From JABFSS01 sp964449445 (lineage in GTDB: Bacteria; Patescibacteriota; Gracilibacteria; Peribacterales; Peribacteraceae), in assembly GCA_964449445.1 (NCBI GenBank), contig CAYUZT010000007.1, positions 27,790 through 91,789 on the forward strand: DNA of 64,000 nt, read 5' to 3'. A model generated the notes under the pieces. That model worked only from the letters and a program-made list of their open reading frames with translations. It made no database searches and was not told the DNA's origin. The number at the start of each line of letters is the position of its first letter. Position 1 is the first letter of the stretch. Shown here one piece after another: positions 50,241 to 58,106 of the stretch. A program made the translations under genes and the position numbers.

Positions 50241-50400
50241 ACAAAAGAAGCCGAAGAAGCCAAGGAAGCCAACGATGCCAAGGAAAAGGATGCTCAGGAA
50301 AAACAAGATGAAGAGGAATCTTTGAGATCGTCTTTTTCTTCCTTTTCGTTGGTTTCCTTTCTTTGGCTTCCTTGGCTTCATGGGCATCGTTGGCTTCCTC
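50241..50400. repeat. GAAGCCAAG microrepeat, large inverted pair
   Basis: AGAAGCCGAAGAAGCCAAGG, AAGCCAACGATGCC units on the left; TTGGCTTCCTTGGCTTCATG, GGGCATCGTTGGCTTCC on the right, with ~70 bases between. It separates rpmG from the Nudix gene; TATACT of the Nudix promoter starts at 50401, immediately after. Confidence 0.7.
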
Positions 50401-50412
50401 TATACTCATCGC

Positions 50413-50922
50413 ATGAATGACGTCTACCGCCGCGCCGCCTCCATCCTCGTCCTGCGTCCGGTCGACGTGTGTTCCCCGGGAGGTTCTTCGGCTCCGCTCA
50501 GGACAGGCTCTTGCGAGACCGTCTACCAAATCCTCCTCCTCCATAAGCCTCGCAAGAAGGATGCATGGCAGTTGCCGCAGGGAGGAGTGGAAGAGGGAGA
50601 AAATGCGACGGAAGCCGCGCTCAGGGAACTGAAAGAAGAAGCGGGATTGGACGGGTGCAGGGTGATCGGCGTCAGTGAGCGTGTGTATCAATACGATTTC
50701 CCCGAGAGTTATCGCAGATTTCGTCCCGATAACGTGTGCGGCCAGAGGATCGAGTACGTCTTCGCTCTTGCTCCGAAAGATGCGAAGGTGACGGTGGATG
50801 GGAAGGAAGTGGACGCGGAGGCGTGGGTAGATGTCACTCAATTGGGGCTGTACATTAAACGGAAGGAATATCTGGAAATCGTTGAGGGACTCTATACCGA
50901 AGCACTCTCTCTATGCGCCTGA
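50413..50922 (+). CDS. Nudix hydrolase (RppH/Ap4A-type)
   Basis: 169 residues. Nudix box GGVEEGENATEAALRELKEEAG (complete GX5EX7REUXEEXG), preceded by DAWQLPQGG, and followed by YDFPES..R and EYVFALAP as in RNA pyrophosphohydrolase or diadenosine-polyphosphate hydrolases. TATACT six bases before the ATG fixes the start. Residues ~20-37 (CSPGGSSAPLRTGSCETV) include a CTTCGGCTCCGCTCAGGACAGG-type repeat insertion. The 3' end overlaps recF by 10 bases. Confidence 0.9.
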   Translation: MNDVYRRAASILVLRPVDVCSPGGSSAPLRTGSCETVYQILLLHKPRKKDAWQLPQGGVEEGENATEAALRELKEEAGLDGCRVIGVSERVYQYDFPESYRRFRPDNVCGQRIEYVFALAPKDAKVTVDGKEVDAEAWVDVTQLGLYIKRKEYLEIVEGLYTEALSLCA

Positions 50923-52022
50923 TTTCTCTCGCACTCGAGCAGTACCGCAACTACGATCGACTCACACTCGATTTCCCTGCCGATGATCTACACCTCTTCG
51001 TGGGACCGAACGGCAGCGGCAAGACGAATATTTTAGAAGCGATCTCACTCCTCTCGCTCACAAAATCATTCTTGAGCATCGAAGAAGAAGATCTGCGGAA
51101 GTGGGGGACGGAATTTTACCGAGTCACGGGGAGAGTCCAAACCGACAGTGGGCAAGAAGAGAAACTGGAAATTGTCAGCCAGGTGCTCCCCCGCAAGCAG
51201 AAGGCCTGCTTTTGCAACGACGTGAAAGTATCGCTCTCGCAGATGGTCGGGCGCCTTCCCGTCGTCATTTTCCTGCCCCAGGAACTCTCGCTCTTCATGG
51301 GTCCCCCGAGCGACCGCCGCCGATTCCTGGATCAAATCCTCAGCCAGGTGTCCCCGGGATACTTCTCGGCACTGATGGACTATCAAAAAGTACTCAAGCA
51401 GCGAAACGCTCTCCTCAAGAGCATTGCAGAAGGACAAGCGGATACGGGGATGCTCACTCCGTGGGATCAAGAGATTGCGGCATTGGGAAGCTCTTTGACG
51501 CTCCTGCGGCTGGAACTGATCGGTACGTTCAATCTCGCGCTGCGCGAAGAGGTCCGAACGCTCGGGGAGCGGTGGGAAGATGTTTTGGTAATGTACAAGA
51601 GGACCGGTGCGGCGTGTGAAAAGGAACAGTTGCAGCAGGAAATTCTTGGGGAACTCCAGAGCGCACTTGAGCGTGATGTGATTTTGCGCACGACGACGGT
51701 CGGACCGCACCGGGATGACTGGTCGATGGAGGTCGCCGGGCGGTCGCTGATCACCTTTGCATCCCGCGGCCAGCAGCGCGTTGCCGTGCTCGCACTGCTC
51801 CTGCTTCAGGGCTCGTATCTGGAAGTGCGCCGTGGCGAGAAGCCGGTGATCCTCCTGGATGATATTTTTTCCGAGCTCGACGAAGATCATCGTGAACGTC
51901 TGCTCGATGCGTTTTCCGGGCATCAGGTGATCCTGACGGCAACGGAGGTTCCGGCACAGGATTTTCCGGGGATTGTATCGGTTATGGATAAGGGGCAGCT
52001 CGTTAACTCGTTAACTCGATAA
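50913..52022 (+). CDS. recF: DNA replication/repair protein RecF
   Basis: 369 residues. ABC-type SMC-like ATPase: N-terminal LALEQYRNYDRLTLDF, Walker A VGPNGSGKTNILEAISLLS, RRRFLDQILS, signature FASRGQQRVAVLALLLLQ and Walker B PVILLDDIFSELDEDHRE. It loads RecA at gapped DNA. The last residues (LVNSLTR) are encoded by a TTAACTCG microrepeat. It overlaps the Nudix gene start-to-stop, implying one transcript. Confidence 0.95.
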   Translation: MRLISLALEQYRNYDRLTLDFPADDLHLFVGPNGSGKTNILEAISLLSLTKSFLSIEEEDLRKWGTEFYRVTGRVQTDSGQEEKLEIVSQVLPRKQKACFCNDVKVSLSQMVGRLPVVIFLPQELSLFMGPPSDRRRFLDQILSQVSPGYFSALMDYQKVLKQRNALLKSIAEGQADTGMLTPWDQEIAALGSSLTLLRLELIGTFNLALREEVRTLGERWEDVLVMYKRTGAACEKEQLQQEILGELQSALERDVILRTTTVGPHRDDWSMEVAGRSLITFASRGQQRVAVLALLLLQGSYLEVRRGEKPVILLDDIFSELDEDHRERLLDAFSGHQVILTATEVPAQDFPGIVSVMDKGQLVNSLTR

Positions 52023-52030
52023 TTCGTATG
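52000..52030. repeat. TTAACTCG microrepeat at recF 3' end
   Basis: CTCGTTAACTCGTTAACTCG array encoding the last recF codons and running to the next promoter (TATAGT at 52034-52039). Confidence 0.7.
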
Positions 52031-52046
52031 AGGTATAGTAGGCACG

Positions 52047-52637
52047 ATGTCCGATCGATACCTCCACGAAGGCGAAACGCTCCTATGCGACCGGCGATCG
52101 TCACCGGCAATGTTGATACTGGTGCTCCTGCGGGGGCTCGCGGATGCGGTGTTTGTGAGCATTTTCTGTGCCATTGCGATGTTGATTCTTTCCGTGATGC
52201 TGTCGACAACCGTTCTCTGGTGGCTTTTGATCGCTCTCTCGCTGCTGATCCTGCTTCTGATTGAATATCAGCGAGTGTCTCGGTGGAAACATGCTACGTT
52301 CCGGGTCACGACTGAACGGATTCTGATCGATAATCCGCGGACGTTCTTCCATGCGCCGATGAACACGGTCAAATGGCCGCAGTATCAGGAGTGCGAAGCG
52401 GATCATCGCCAATTCCTGGACGTCTTGTTCTTCGCGCGTCCGCTCAAGATCCGCTATGGCACGGCCGATGCGCTGCACGAAGCGAAGTTCCCGTCGCTCA
52501 CGTACGCGGAAGATCTCAAGCATTACCTCGACAAAGTAGACGCGGCGATCCGGCGTCAAGACATTGCTTCGATCAAGCCGTTTGTGGCGAAGGGGAGGGG
52601 AAGAAGGGACACAGACGATAACTCGTTAATTCGTTAA
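52047..52637 (+). CDS. Membrane protein with bacterial PH-like domain
   Basis: 196 residues. Two adjacent transmembrane helices (DAVFVSIFCAIAMLILSVML and LLIALSLLILLLIEYQRV), then a small beta domain (HATFRVTTERILIDNPRTFF) resembling DUF304/bacterial PH domains, then a helical tail. TATAGT lies seven bases before ATG. Function unknown; such proteins are often envelope-associated. Its last residues (DDNSLIR) come from a TTAACTCG repeat shared with the convergent ruvC end. Confidence 0.75.
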   Translation: MSDRYLHEGETLLCDRRSSPAMLILVLLRGLADAVFVSIFCAIAMLILSVMLSTTVLWWLLIALSLLILLLIEYQRVSRWKHATFRVTTERILIDNPRTFFHAPMNTVKWPQYQECEADHRQFLDVLFFARPLKIRYGTADALHEAKFPSLTYAEDLKHYLDKVDAAIRRQDIASIKPFVAKGRGRRDTDDNSLIR

Positions 52638-52677
52638 CTCGTAAAACCTCATACGAGTTAACGAGTTATCGAGCATG
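52614..52677. repeat. TTAACTCG microrepeat hairpin between convergent genes
   Basis: GATAACTCGTTAATTCGTTA arm and TACGAGTTAACGAGTTATCG arm around AAAACC. It encodes the last codons of the PH-domain protein on one strand and reaches the ruvC 3' end on the other. Confidence 0.75.
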
Positions 52678-53175
52678 TTTCGGATCTGCGATCACAACTC
52701 CTGGAATCTGAACAACTGCCCCGTATACAGCTAATGCCAGCGCATCCGCCGCATCATCCGGTTTCGGAATAGTCTCCAAATTCAGCATCCTCTTGAGCAT
52801 CTCCTGCACCTGCCGCTTGTCTGCTTTGCCGTCTCCCGTGATGGTCGATTTCAGCTGCAATGGAGTCGGTTCGATCACCGGGATCTGTGCCTCTGCCAGC
52901 GTGAGGAGAATCACGCCGCGCGCTTGCGCCACGTCCATCGCGGTTTTCGCGTTTGTTTCAAAAAAGAGCCGCTCGACGACCGCGCAATCGGGGCGGCACT
53001 CCCGGAGGAACTCCGCAAGATCGCGGTGAATCTCTTCTAATCGTTCAGGAGCGGGCGTTCCCGCCCGCGTTTCGATGGTCAGCCACTCTACCGCACGCAT
53101 CCGGTGCACCGACTCCGCTTCCACGATGCCGATACCGATGGTCGCGAGGCCGGGGTCGATACCGAGGATGCGCAT
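52666..53175 (-). CDS. ruvC: Holliday-junction resolvase RuvC
   Basis: 169 residues. RNase H fold: ILGIDPGLATIGIGIVEAE (first Asp), VVERLFFETNAKTAMDVAQA (Glu), ARGVILLTLAEAQIPVIEPT, KSTITGDGKADKRQVQEM and PDDAADALALAV (last acidic pair). Cleaves Holliday junctions with RuvAB. TATGCT exactly six bases before the ATG marks a leaderless start. Confidence 0.96.
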   Translation of the reverse strand: MRILGIDPGLATIGIGIVEAESVHRMRAVEWLTIETRAGTPAPERLEEIHRDLAEFLRECRPDCAVVERLFFETNAKTAMDVAQARGVILLTLAEAQIPVIEPTPLQLKSTITGDGKADKRQVQEMLKRMLNLETIPKPDDAADALALAVYGAVVQIPGVVIADPKHAR

Positions 53176-53187
53176 GAAACAAGCATA

Positions 53188-53345
53188 CCCCCACCCCCAG
53201 CCCCTCCCCCATCCCTCGCTTCGCTCGGGAAGGGAGAGGGGAGATGCTCACGTTCAGCCAAGCCCCTTTCTCCCGCGCACGGGGGAAAGGGGTTGGGGAT
53301 AGGGGGTTTGTGACAAATGCTCGAGCGTGGGGGAGGGGGTTTTGA
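53188..53345. repeat. C-rich/G-rich repeat hairpin cluster
   Basis: CCCCACCCCCAGCCCCTCCC followed by TCGCTTCGCTCGGGAAGGGA, then a second inverted set CCCCTTTCTCCCGCGCACGG / GGGGAAAGGGGTTGGGG. The same family lies inside murL (41508-41575). It fills the gap between the divergent ruvC and exported-protein genes. Confidence 0.65.
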
Positions 53346-53387
53346 GTGTAGAAAAAACACCTGTTTTCTGCTACAATATAAGGAAAA

Positions 53388-55226
53388 ATGGATATCAAGA
53401 ACCTCCAATCAGGCCCCACGGTTCACCCTTCGACTATCGCTCAGGGTGATGCAAAGCATCATCGCCATTTTCTGGCGTTTCCGCTCTTCGCCTTCCTGCT
53501 TGCGGCACTCGTCCTCACGGGCAGCACCAAGCTCCAGGCGAGCATGCTAAGCGACTCCGCAGCGGCAGGGGAGATCTTGGCGCGCGGAGGAGACAGGGTG
53601 TTCACGCTTCCCCGCGGAATTGCCGGCATTGTGCGTGAAGATGGCAGCGTTCATGACGATGGCAATGTCCTGACGCTGGCAGACGGGACGCTCCTGCTTG
53701 CGTCCGACGGTCTTGTGGAGGTGCAGATCGGTCCTGCGTCCGTAAAAGCGTTCGATGGCGGGTTCCTGGTGACCACCAACGGCACGAAGTTCTCGGTCCA
53801 CGCCGTCACAACCCCCGTCCTGCTCGCACACGGAGATTTTCGCCTGGTCATTCCCGCCGGTATGCAATCGCAATGGATGAATGCAGATATTCCGTCGCTC
53901 TTCGATCTGGGAATCGTTGCACAGGAGCGCGACCGCATGCGGAGGATCGACGATGTCGTCGCGCGCGAGGAACTGCAGGATCTCTCTAGCCTCCCCGCTG
54001 CCCCGCTCCCGCCGTGGGAAGCAGCATCGGCATTCTCTCCCTTCCTGCGCACGCTCGCGCTTCCGGCAGCGCAGGAGCGCCTGACGCGGGAAGAAACGGC
54101 CTCACGCCTTTCTCAGCTGTGCGCTCTCCTGGAAGCAGGCAACGCCGAAGACGTCCATGCGCGACTGCGGGAGCGCGAACTCCAAGAGATCTTGTCCTCA
54201 CCCGATCTCCCCACAGACCTCCTGATGACGCTCCTTGCAAGCGCTAGAACGCTCCCAAGCGCACAAGAACGTCTGCTGCAGTACGTTACTGACAATGACT
54301 TCTGGTCGCTTCTCTCGTTTCATCCTCTCTACCGCTCTGCGGCATGGGAGACCTCGGGCCCGCTGACAATTCCCGCCAATGCCAGACTGCTTCGGTGGTT
54401 ACAGCTTCCGTCATCCGACGTCGCCGATGCCATTGCGCCGCGCGTGATTGATCAGTGGCAGAGAGAAGTCACGCTCTACGTGCGTAGCATTCCGGATTCT
54501 GTGGAATTCCAGGAATCTTTGCTCCAATCACTGCGTGGTTTCCGTTCCTTTCTAGAAGAACAGGAGTACCCCGAGCGCCTGCGGCGCTACGCGAGAGCCG
54601 TACAGGAGATCATCGGCTCGCAGAGCCAGGCACTCTCTGCGGACGCACAGGTGCTCTACGCTCGCTGGAACGATGTCGATGCCATTGCTCCCTACAGCGA
54701 AGCACCGCCACGCATCGCAGAAGAGGTCTCGCCCGCGCCAGTCATTGCACCGGTAGAAGAGGCTGACGTTCCGCAGGAAGAGTTCGATGCAGTGGCAGTG
54801 CAGAAGCAGGCGAAAAATCTTCTCCTCGGGACAAGCGCACTCTTCACGACGCAGACTTCCTTGGAAGCAACGAGCGCTACCCTGGTGAAAGTCTCGGGTC
54901 TCCTGTTTGCAACGTCGACCGGCGAGCACAGTTACGATTTCACTCTCAATCTGACATCGGGCGAGGTGACCGAGATCCTGCGCGACGGCGAACCGATGCC
55001 GTATGCGCTTTCGCTGGAAGGTCTTGTGAGTTGGGCTGGAAGTGACGATGGTGGGCGACCGAAGGATAGGTATTTACTGTTCCATATTCCAATAAAGCTT
55101 GAGAAAAAAGTGCACTTTGTGGATAACGGGAGGTTCAGGAAAGGCTATGAAAAGGTCGTTGTGAGGGAACGGGACATGAGTTCAGGAGAGAGACGATATT
55201 GGGATGCAGAGGTATTAGCGCGATAG
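53388..55226 (+). CDS. Exported protein, 3' end replaced by element DNA
   Basis: 612 residues. TACAAT lies ten bases before the ATG. A repeat insertion sits near residues 12-25 (VHPSTIAQGDAKHHRH), then a transmembrane/signal helix (FLAFPLFAFLLAALVLTGST) and a FecR-like beta segment (ILARGGDRVFTLPRGIAGIV). A long helical solenoid-like region and a C-terminal beta portion follow. Up to residue 557 (..GSDDGGR) the gene is native. At that point it enters the 12-bp repeat of the integrative element, and the last 55 residues are element-encoded. In the reconstructed empty site the codon after R is TGA, so the native protein had 557 residues. Function not recognised. Confidence 0.75.
   Translation: MDIKNLQSGPTVHPSTIAQGDAKHHRHFLAFPLFAFLLAALVLTGSTKLQASMLSDSAAAGEILARGGDRVFTLPRGIAGIVREDGSVHDDGNVLTLADGTLLLASDGLVEVQIGPASVKAFDGGFLVTTNGTKFSVHAVTTPVLLAHGDFRLVIPAGMQSQWMNADIPSLFDLGIVAQERDRMRRIDDVVAREELQDLSSLPAAPLPPWEAASAFSPFLRTLALPAAQERLTREETASRLSQLCALLEAGNAEDVHARLRERELQEILSSPDLPTDLLMTLLASARTLPSAQERLLQYVTDNDFWSLLSFHPLYRSAAWETSGPLTIPANARLLRWLQLPSSDVADAIAPRVIDQWQREVTLYVRSIPDSVEFQESLLQSLRGFRSFLEEQEYPERLRRYARAVQEIIGSQSQALSADAQVLYARWNDVDAIAPYSEAPPRIAEEVSPAPVIAPVEEADVPQEEFDAVAVQKQAKNLLLGTSALFTTQTSLEATSATLVKVSGLLFATSTGEHSYDFTLNLTSGEVTEILRDGEPMPYALSLEGLVSWAGSDDGGRPKDRYLLFHIPIKLEKKVHFVDNGRFRKGYEKVVVRERDMSSGERRYWDAEVLAR
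55047..55058. other. Left attachment core (attL/attR repeat)
   Basis: GATGGTGGGCGA, flanked by AGTGAC on the left and CCGAAGG on the right. Identical to 62681-62692; the bases just outside differ, so the repeat is exactly 12 bp. Confidence 0.75.
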
Positions 55227-55262
55227 AGGAGATAGAAGAAATATTGTTATATCTTAAGGGAC

Positions 55263-55961
55263 ATGGATTTTGATAGAGCTATTAAGCTTCTAACATGGGT
55301 TCTGGAAGAGAAGAATCCTCATCAATTCAGTAGTTCTTGGATTTTTTGGAATGAGCCAAGAGTTTATCGTTTCATTTTGAAGAATGTTCGGACGGAACTC
55401 GGCACTATTGATTGGGACCGCGTTACTGTGAAATTGGATCGCTCTCTCCAAGCACGTTGGCATGAGCGCAGGATTCGAAGGCTTCAGCCATACAGTGATC
55501 CCCATGAGCTACTTCTCGTGATGGGTAAGTATCTGGACAAGCGCTATGTCTTTTTCACGAAAGACAAAGAAGACAACGAGATGCGCAACCTCATTAGCGT
55601 TGCACTTGTTCGGCTCTCGCAGAAAGGCAATCTCGATGCAAAACGAGAACTCATGGAGTACATGCGATTCATGGCAGAAGACTGGATTGATACCTACCCA
55701 CTACTTTGGCGGTGGAAATGGTTCTCCCATGAACTGCCACAGAAAATCGAGAGCTGCATACAGCGCTACCGCTACACGGGTACTTTTGTGGGATACGTTT
55801 ACAAGACGCTGGAATATTCAGCGATGACACTGCCAAGACCACAGCTCTTGGATGACACGAAATTCGATGGCGATGTGCGAAAAGTTGATAATGTGATTCA
55901 CGACTCCGAAACGGGTGAGAATCGTTTCGCAGAATACAATATCTACTCCATTTCTTGCTGA
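55263..55961 (+). CDS. Element-encoded hypothetical protein (sigma-like helical domain?)
   Basis: 232 residues, no signal peptide. Trp- and Arg-rich helical protein. Residues ~115-195 (LVRLSQKGNLDAKRELMEYM, then IESCIQRYRYTGTFVGYVYK) weakly recall sigma-factor region 2 in spacing (G-[DN]-x2-A-x3-L and F..Y..K), but the usual acidic D..Q motif is not clear, so this is a guess. First gene inside the element, reading inward from the left end. Confidence 0.6.
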   Translation: MDFDRAIKLLTWVLEEKNPHQFSSSWIFWNEPRVYRFILKNVRTELGTIDWDRVTVKLDRSLQARWHERRIRRLQPYSDPHELLLVMGKYLDKRYVFFTKDKEDNEMRNLISVALVRLSQKGNLDAKRELMEYMRFMAEDWIDTYPLLWRWKWFSHELPQKIESCIQRYRYTGTFVGYVYKTLEYSAMTLPRPQLLDDTKFDGDVRKVDNVIHDSETGENRFAEYNIYSISC

Positions 55962-55972
55962 ATTAGCTAGAA

Positions 55973-56194
55973 CTACCACCGAAGGAATTGCCACATTTCC
56001 ATCTCAAAGGCGTTGGCTAATTTTTCTAGTGTAATGATTGTGGCATTCTTCTTTTGCTCACGTGCTTCTAATACCTGTACATAGTAGAGACTTAGGCCAG
56101 CTTTCTGCGCTAGCTTTTCCTGGGTCAGACCACGTTCAGCGCGAAGCTGTCGAATGCGTTCTGCGAGCCTGATGCGAATATCCTTGTTCTTCAA
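55973..56194 (-). CDS. XRE-family HTH transcriptional regulator
   Basis: 73 residues. A complete Cro/C1-type helix-turn-helix: LAERIRQLRAERGLTQEKLA, QKAGLSLYYVQVLEARE and TLEKLANAFEMEMWQFL. Small size and its position convergent to the first element gene and divergent from the membrane-gene trio suggest control of the element's genes. Confidence 0.9.
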   Translation of the reverse strand: MKNKDIRIRLAERIRQLRAERGLTQEKLAQKAGLSLYYVQVLEAREQKKNATIITLEKLANAFEMEMWQFLRW

Positions 56195-56304
56195 CCATTT
56201 TATTGTCTTCTGTTTTGATGCATTGGTTTACAAACCAAGGTTGGTAATATAGATTGCTAGCTATTATTATTTGCTATCCTATCGGCAATCCTTTCTTTTG
56301 ACCT

Positions 56305-56712
56305 TTGTCCGAAACTACCAAGCCCCAAACTGGCATCCTGCCACCTCACAAATACCCTGCATGGGTGAAGCTGTTTGCTTTCGCCATAGCTCTTTGCCTC
56401 TTGTACTCTTTAACTTTTCTGCCTGGATACATAGGGGCAGCAAGAAAATTAAAAAGTGCGGAGGCTGCATACGCACAGGGTTCATTCCAGCAGGCAGCCA
56501 TAGAATATAGTTACGTGCTGAACGCAGTACCTAGCTCAAAAAAAGCAAAGATAGGTTTTGCCGAGGCTGTTTTCAGAAGCGGAAACCCTGATGATTTTCC
56601 TATGGGACTCGATGCATTAAGGGGTATCACACTCGACACGGATGCATGGGCAAGGCTCTCGAAAGTCATGCCTTCTGAATATCAGCAATACTTCCAAGAT
56701 ATTCCTCGCTAA
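56305..56712 (+). CDS. Small TPR-like membrane protein
   Basis: 135 residues from a TTG. A transmembrane helix (LFAFAIALCLLYSLTFLPGY) is followed by one to two TPR-like helical pairs (KSAEAAYAQGSFQQAAIEYS, AKIGFAEAVFRSGNPDDF). Start uncertain: GTG about 57 bases downstream is possible. It lies four bases before the metallopeptidase-like gene, likely in one operon of three. Confidence 0.6.
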   Translation: MSETTKPQTGILPPHKYPAWVKLFAFAIALCLLYSLTFLPGYIGAARKLKSAEAAYAQGSFQQAAIEYSYVLNAVPSSKKAKIGFAEAVFRSGNPDDFPMGLDALRGITLDTDAWARLSKVMPSEYQQYFQDIPR

Positions 56713-56715
56713 ATT

Positions 56716-57249
56716 ATGTTCTTCATTCCTGGTTGGCTTATCTCATTGGCAACATTCCCAGGTGTGATTGTGCACGAAATAGCACATAGGTTCTTTGCAG
56801 ATATTGCAAAAGTTCCAGTCTTCAAAATCTGTTACTTTCGAGTAGGCAATCCTGCTGGTTACGTCATCCACCAACCAGCAAAAACCTTGAAGCAATCATT
56901 CTTAATTTCCATTGGTCCCTTAATCGTCAATACTGCCCTCTGCGCTCTCATCACGTTTACCGCAGTCTTTCCTCTCATCTATCTGGAAGCAGAGGAATAC
57001 AGTGGCATTTTCTTATTGTTAGCATGGATTGGATATTCAATAGGGATGCACGCGTTCCCAAGCAACGAAGACATGAACAACTTCTTGGCCGAAATTAAAA
57101 AGTCGCAGCAAAAAGGTGCGTTACTTTTTGCCGCAAAGTTATTTGCATTGCTTCTACAACTTGCGAATGCACTGCGGTTCTTCTGGTTCGATCTTATCTA
57201 CGCTTTCGGCATAAGCATGTTATTACCTTGGATAATTTTGAGTCTTTGA
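56716..57249 (+). CDS. HExxH integral membrane peptidase (M50-like)
   Basis: 177 residues, about five membrane helices. HEIAH in the first helix (FPGVIVHEIAHRFFADIAKV) is the zinc-binding HExxH of site-2-type or DUF3267-like proteases, and a conserved NPAGYV plus HAFPSNEDMNNF provide the second ligand region (Asp). Such proteins cleave membrane substrates or act as putative metalloproteases in small element operons. The partner is possibly the exported neighbour downstream. Confidence 0.75.
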   Translation: MFFIPGWLISLATFPGVIVHEIAHRFFADIAKVPVFKICYFRVGNPAGYVIHQPAKTLKQSFLISIGPLIVNTALCALITFTAVFPLIYLEAEEYSGIFLLLAWIGYSIGMHAFPSNEDMNNFLAEIKKSQQKGALLFAAKLFALLLQLANALRFFWFDLIYAFGISMLLPWIILSL

Positions 57250-57268
57250 GTTCTCTTTTTCAAAAGAT

Positions 57269-58081
57269 ATGAAGCTATCCCGAGAAAACATTGTTTTCAT
57301 TGCACTAGCCCTCGCAGGTTCCGCCTTTTTTGTTGTTGGTCTTATAGGTAGAGCGGGGTATGACATTTCCTTTATTCCTTTTGCAGATAAGTTTTTTCCA
57401 AGTACAGCCTACGTTGATCCTTGTGAGCAGCATCCGTGCTATGGGTCTGATAATTTAAAGCGTGACTTTCCACCAGGGCATGACCCAAATGATCTACCCG
57501 AAAGTATGAAGGATTTAATGAAGCAATATAGCTCTGCTAGTGAGGGTTCTATGCAAGCAAAAGGTGAAGGTGAATACACTGTCAGAAAAATTGTTAGTCA
57601 CTATCCGCATACCGACACGAACTCTGAAACAACACTGATCGTCTACGAAAATGGCAGTACTGGTCATACAAAAGAAATCCTTTGTCTTTTTCCACCCGAT
57701 TTTCAGTTGGATGATAATTTGAGTACGCCAAAGCTCGAAGAAATGGCCATCCCATTAAACGCTCGGAAAGTGATTGCCCTGCGCAAAAGTGGCAAGTCTG
57801 ATGATGCAATTTTCCAAATGATGTATGAGCAAGATGCTAAGTTTCAAGCAGGAGTGGATAGAGTCAGAGCTGCAAATCCCAATATGACAGAATTTGAGAA
57901 ACTTAAATTTCCAGAGGCGATGCTAAACATTTACGCAGGATTAGATAATTATGGGAACTTAAAAGAAGATGCAAAGGTTCCTACCCCCTCACTAACAGGA
58001 ATTGAGACGGTAAGAGTCCTTCGTCAGGAGCAGGAGTATGCGTTTGGGGAAACAGGCTATCTTTGTAAGAAAGTGAGGTAG
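57269..58081 (+). CDS. Exported protein of the element, unknown
   Basis: 270 residues. N-terminal membrane anchor or signal (IVFIALALAGSAFFVVGLIG), then a soluble domain with CEQHPCYGSDN (Cys pair) and mixed alpha/beta segments (TLIVYENGSTGHTKEILCLF). No family recognised. It follows the membrane peptidase by 19 bases on the same strand and is a candidate substrate or partner, by position only. Confidence 0.65.
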   Translation: MKLSRENIVFIALALAGSAFFVVGLIGRAGYDISFIPFADKFFPSTAYVDPCEQHPCYGSDNLKRDFPPGHDPNDLPESMKDLMKQYSSASEGSMQAKGEGEYTVRKIVSHYPHTDTNSETTLIVYENGSTGHTKEILCLFPPDFQLDDNLSTPKLEEMAIPLNARKVIALRKSGKSDDAIFQMMYEQDAKFQAGVDRVRAANPNMTEFEKLKFPEAMLNIYAGLDNYGNLKEDAKVPTPSLTGIETVRVLRQEQEYAFGETGYLCKKVR

Positions 58082-58106
58082 CTGCGATGAAGATAGATGG
58101 TTTCGT

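Noticed and set aside
49071..50387. 438-codon minus-strand ORF across the EamA and rpmG genes
   Set aside because: It is antisense to a ten-helix transporter and bL33 with strong family motifs; composition is charged and repetitive without domains.
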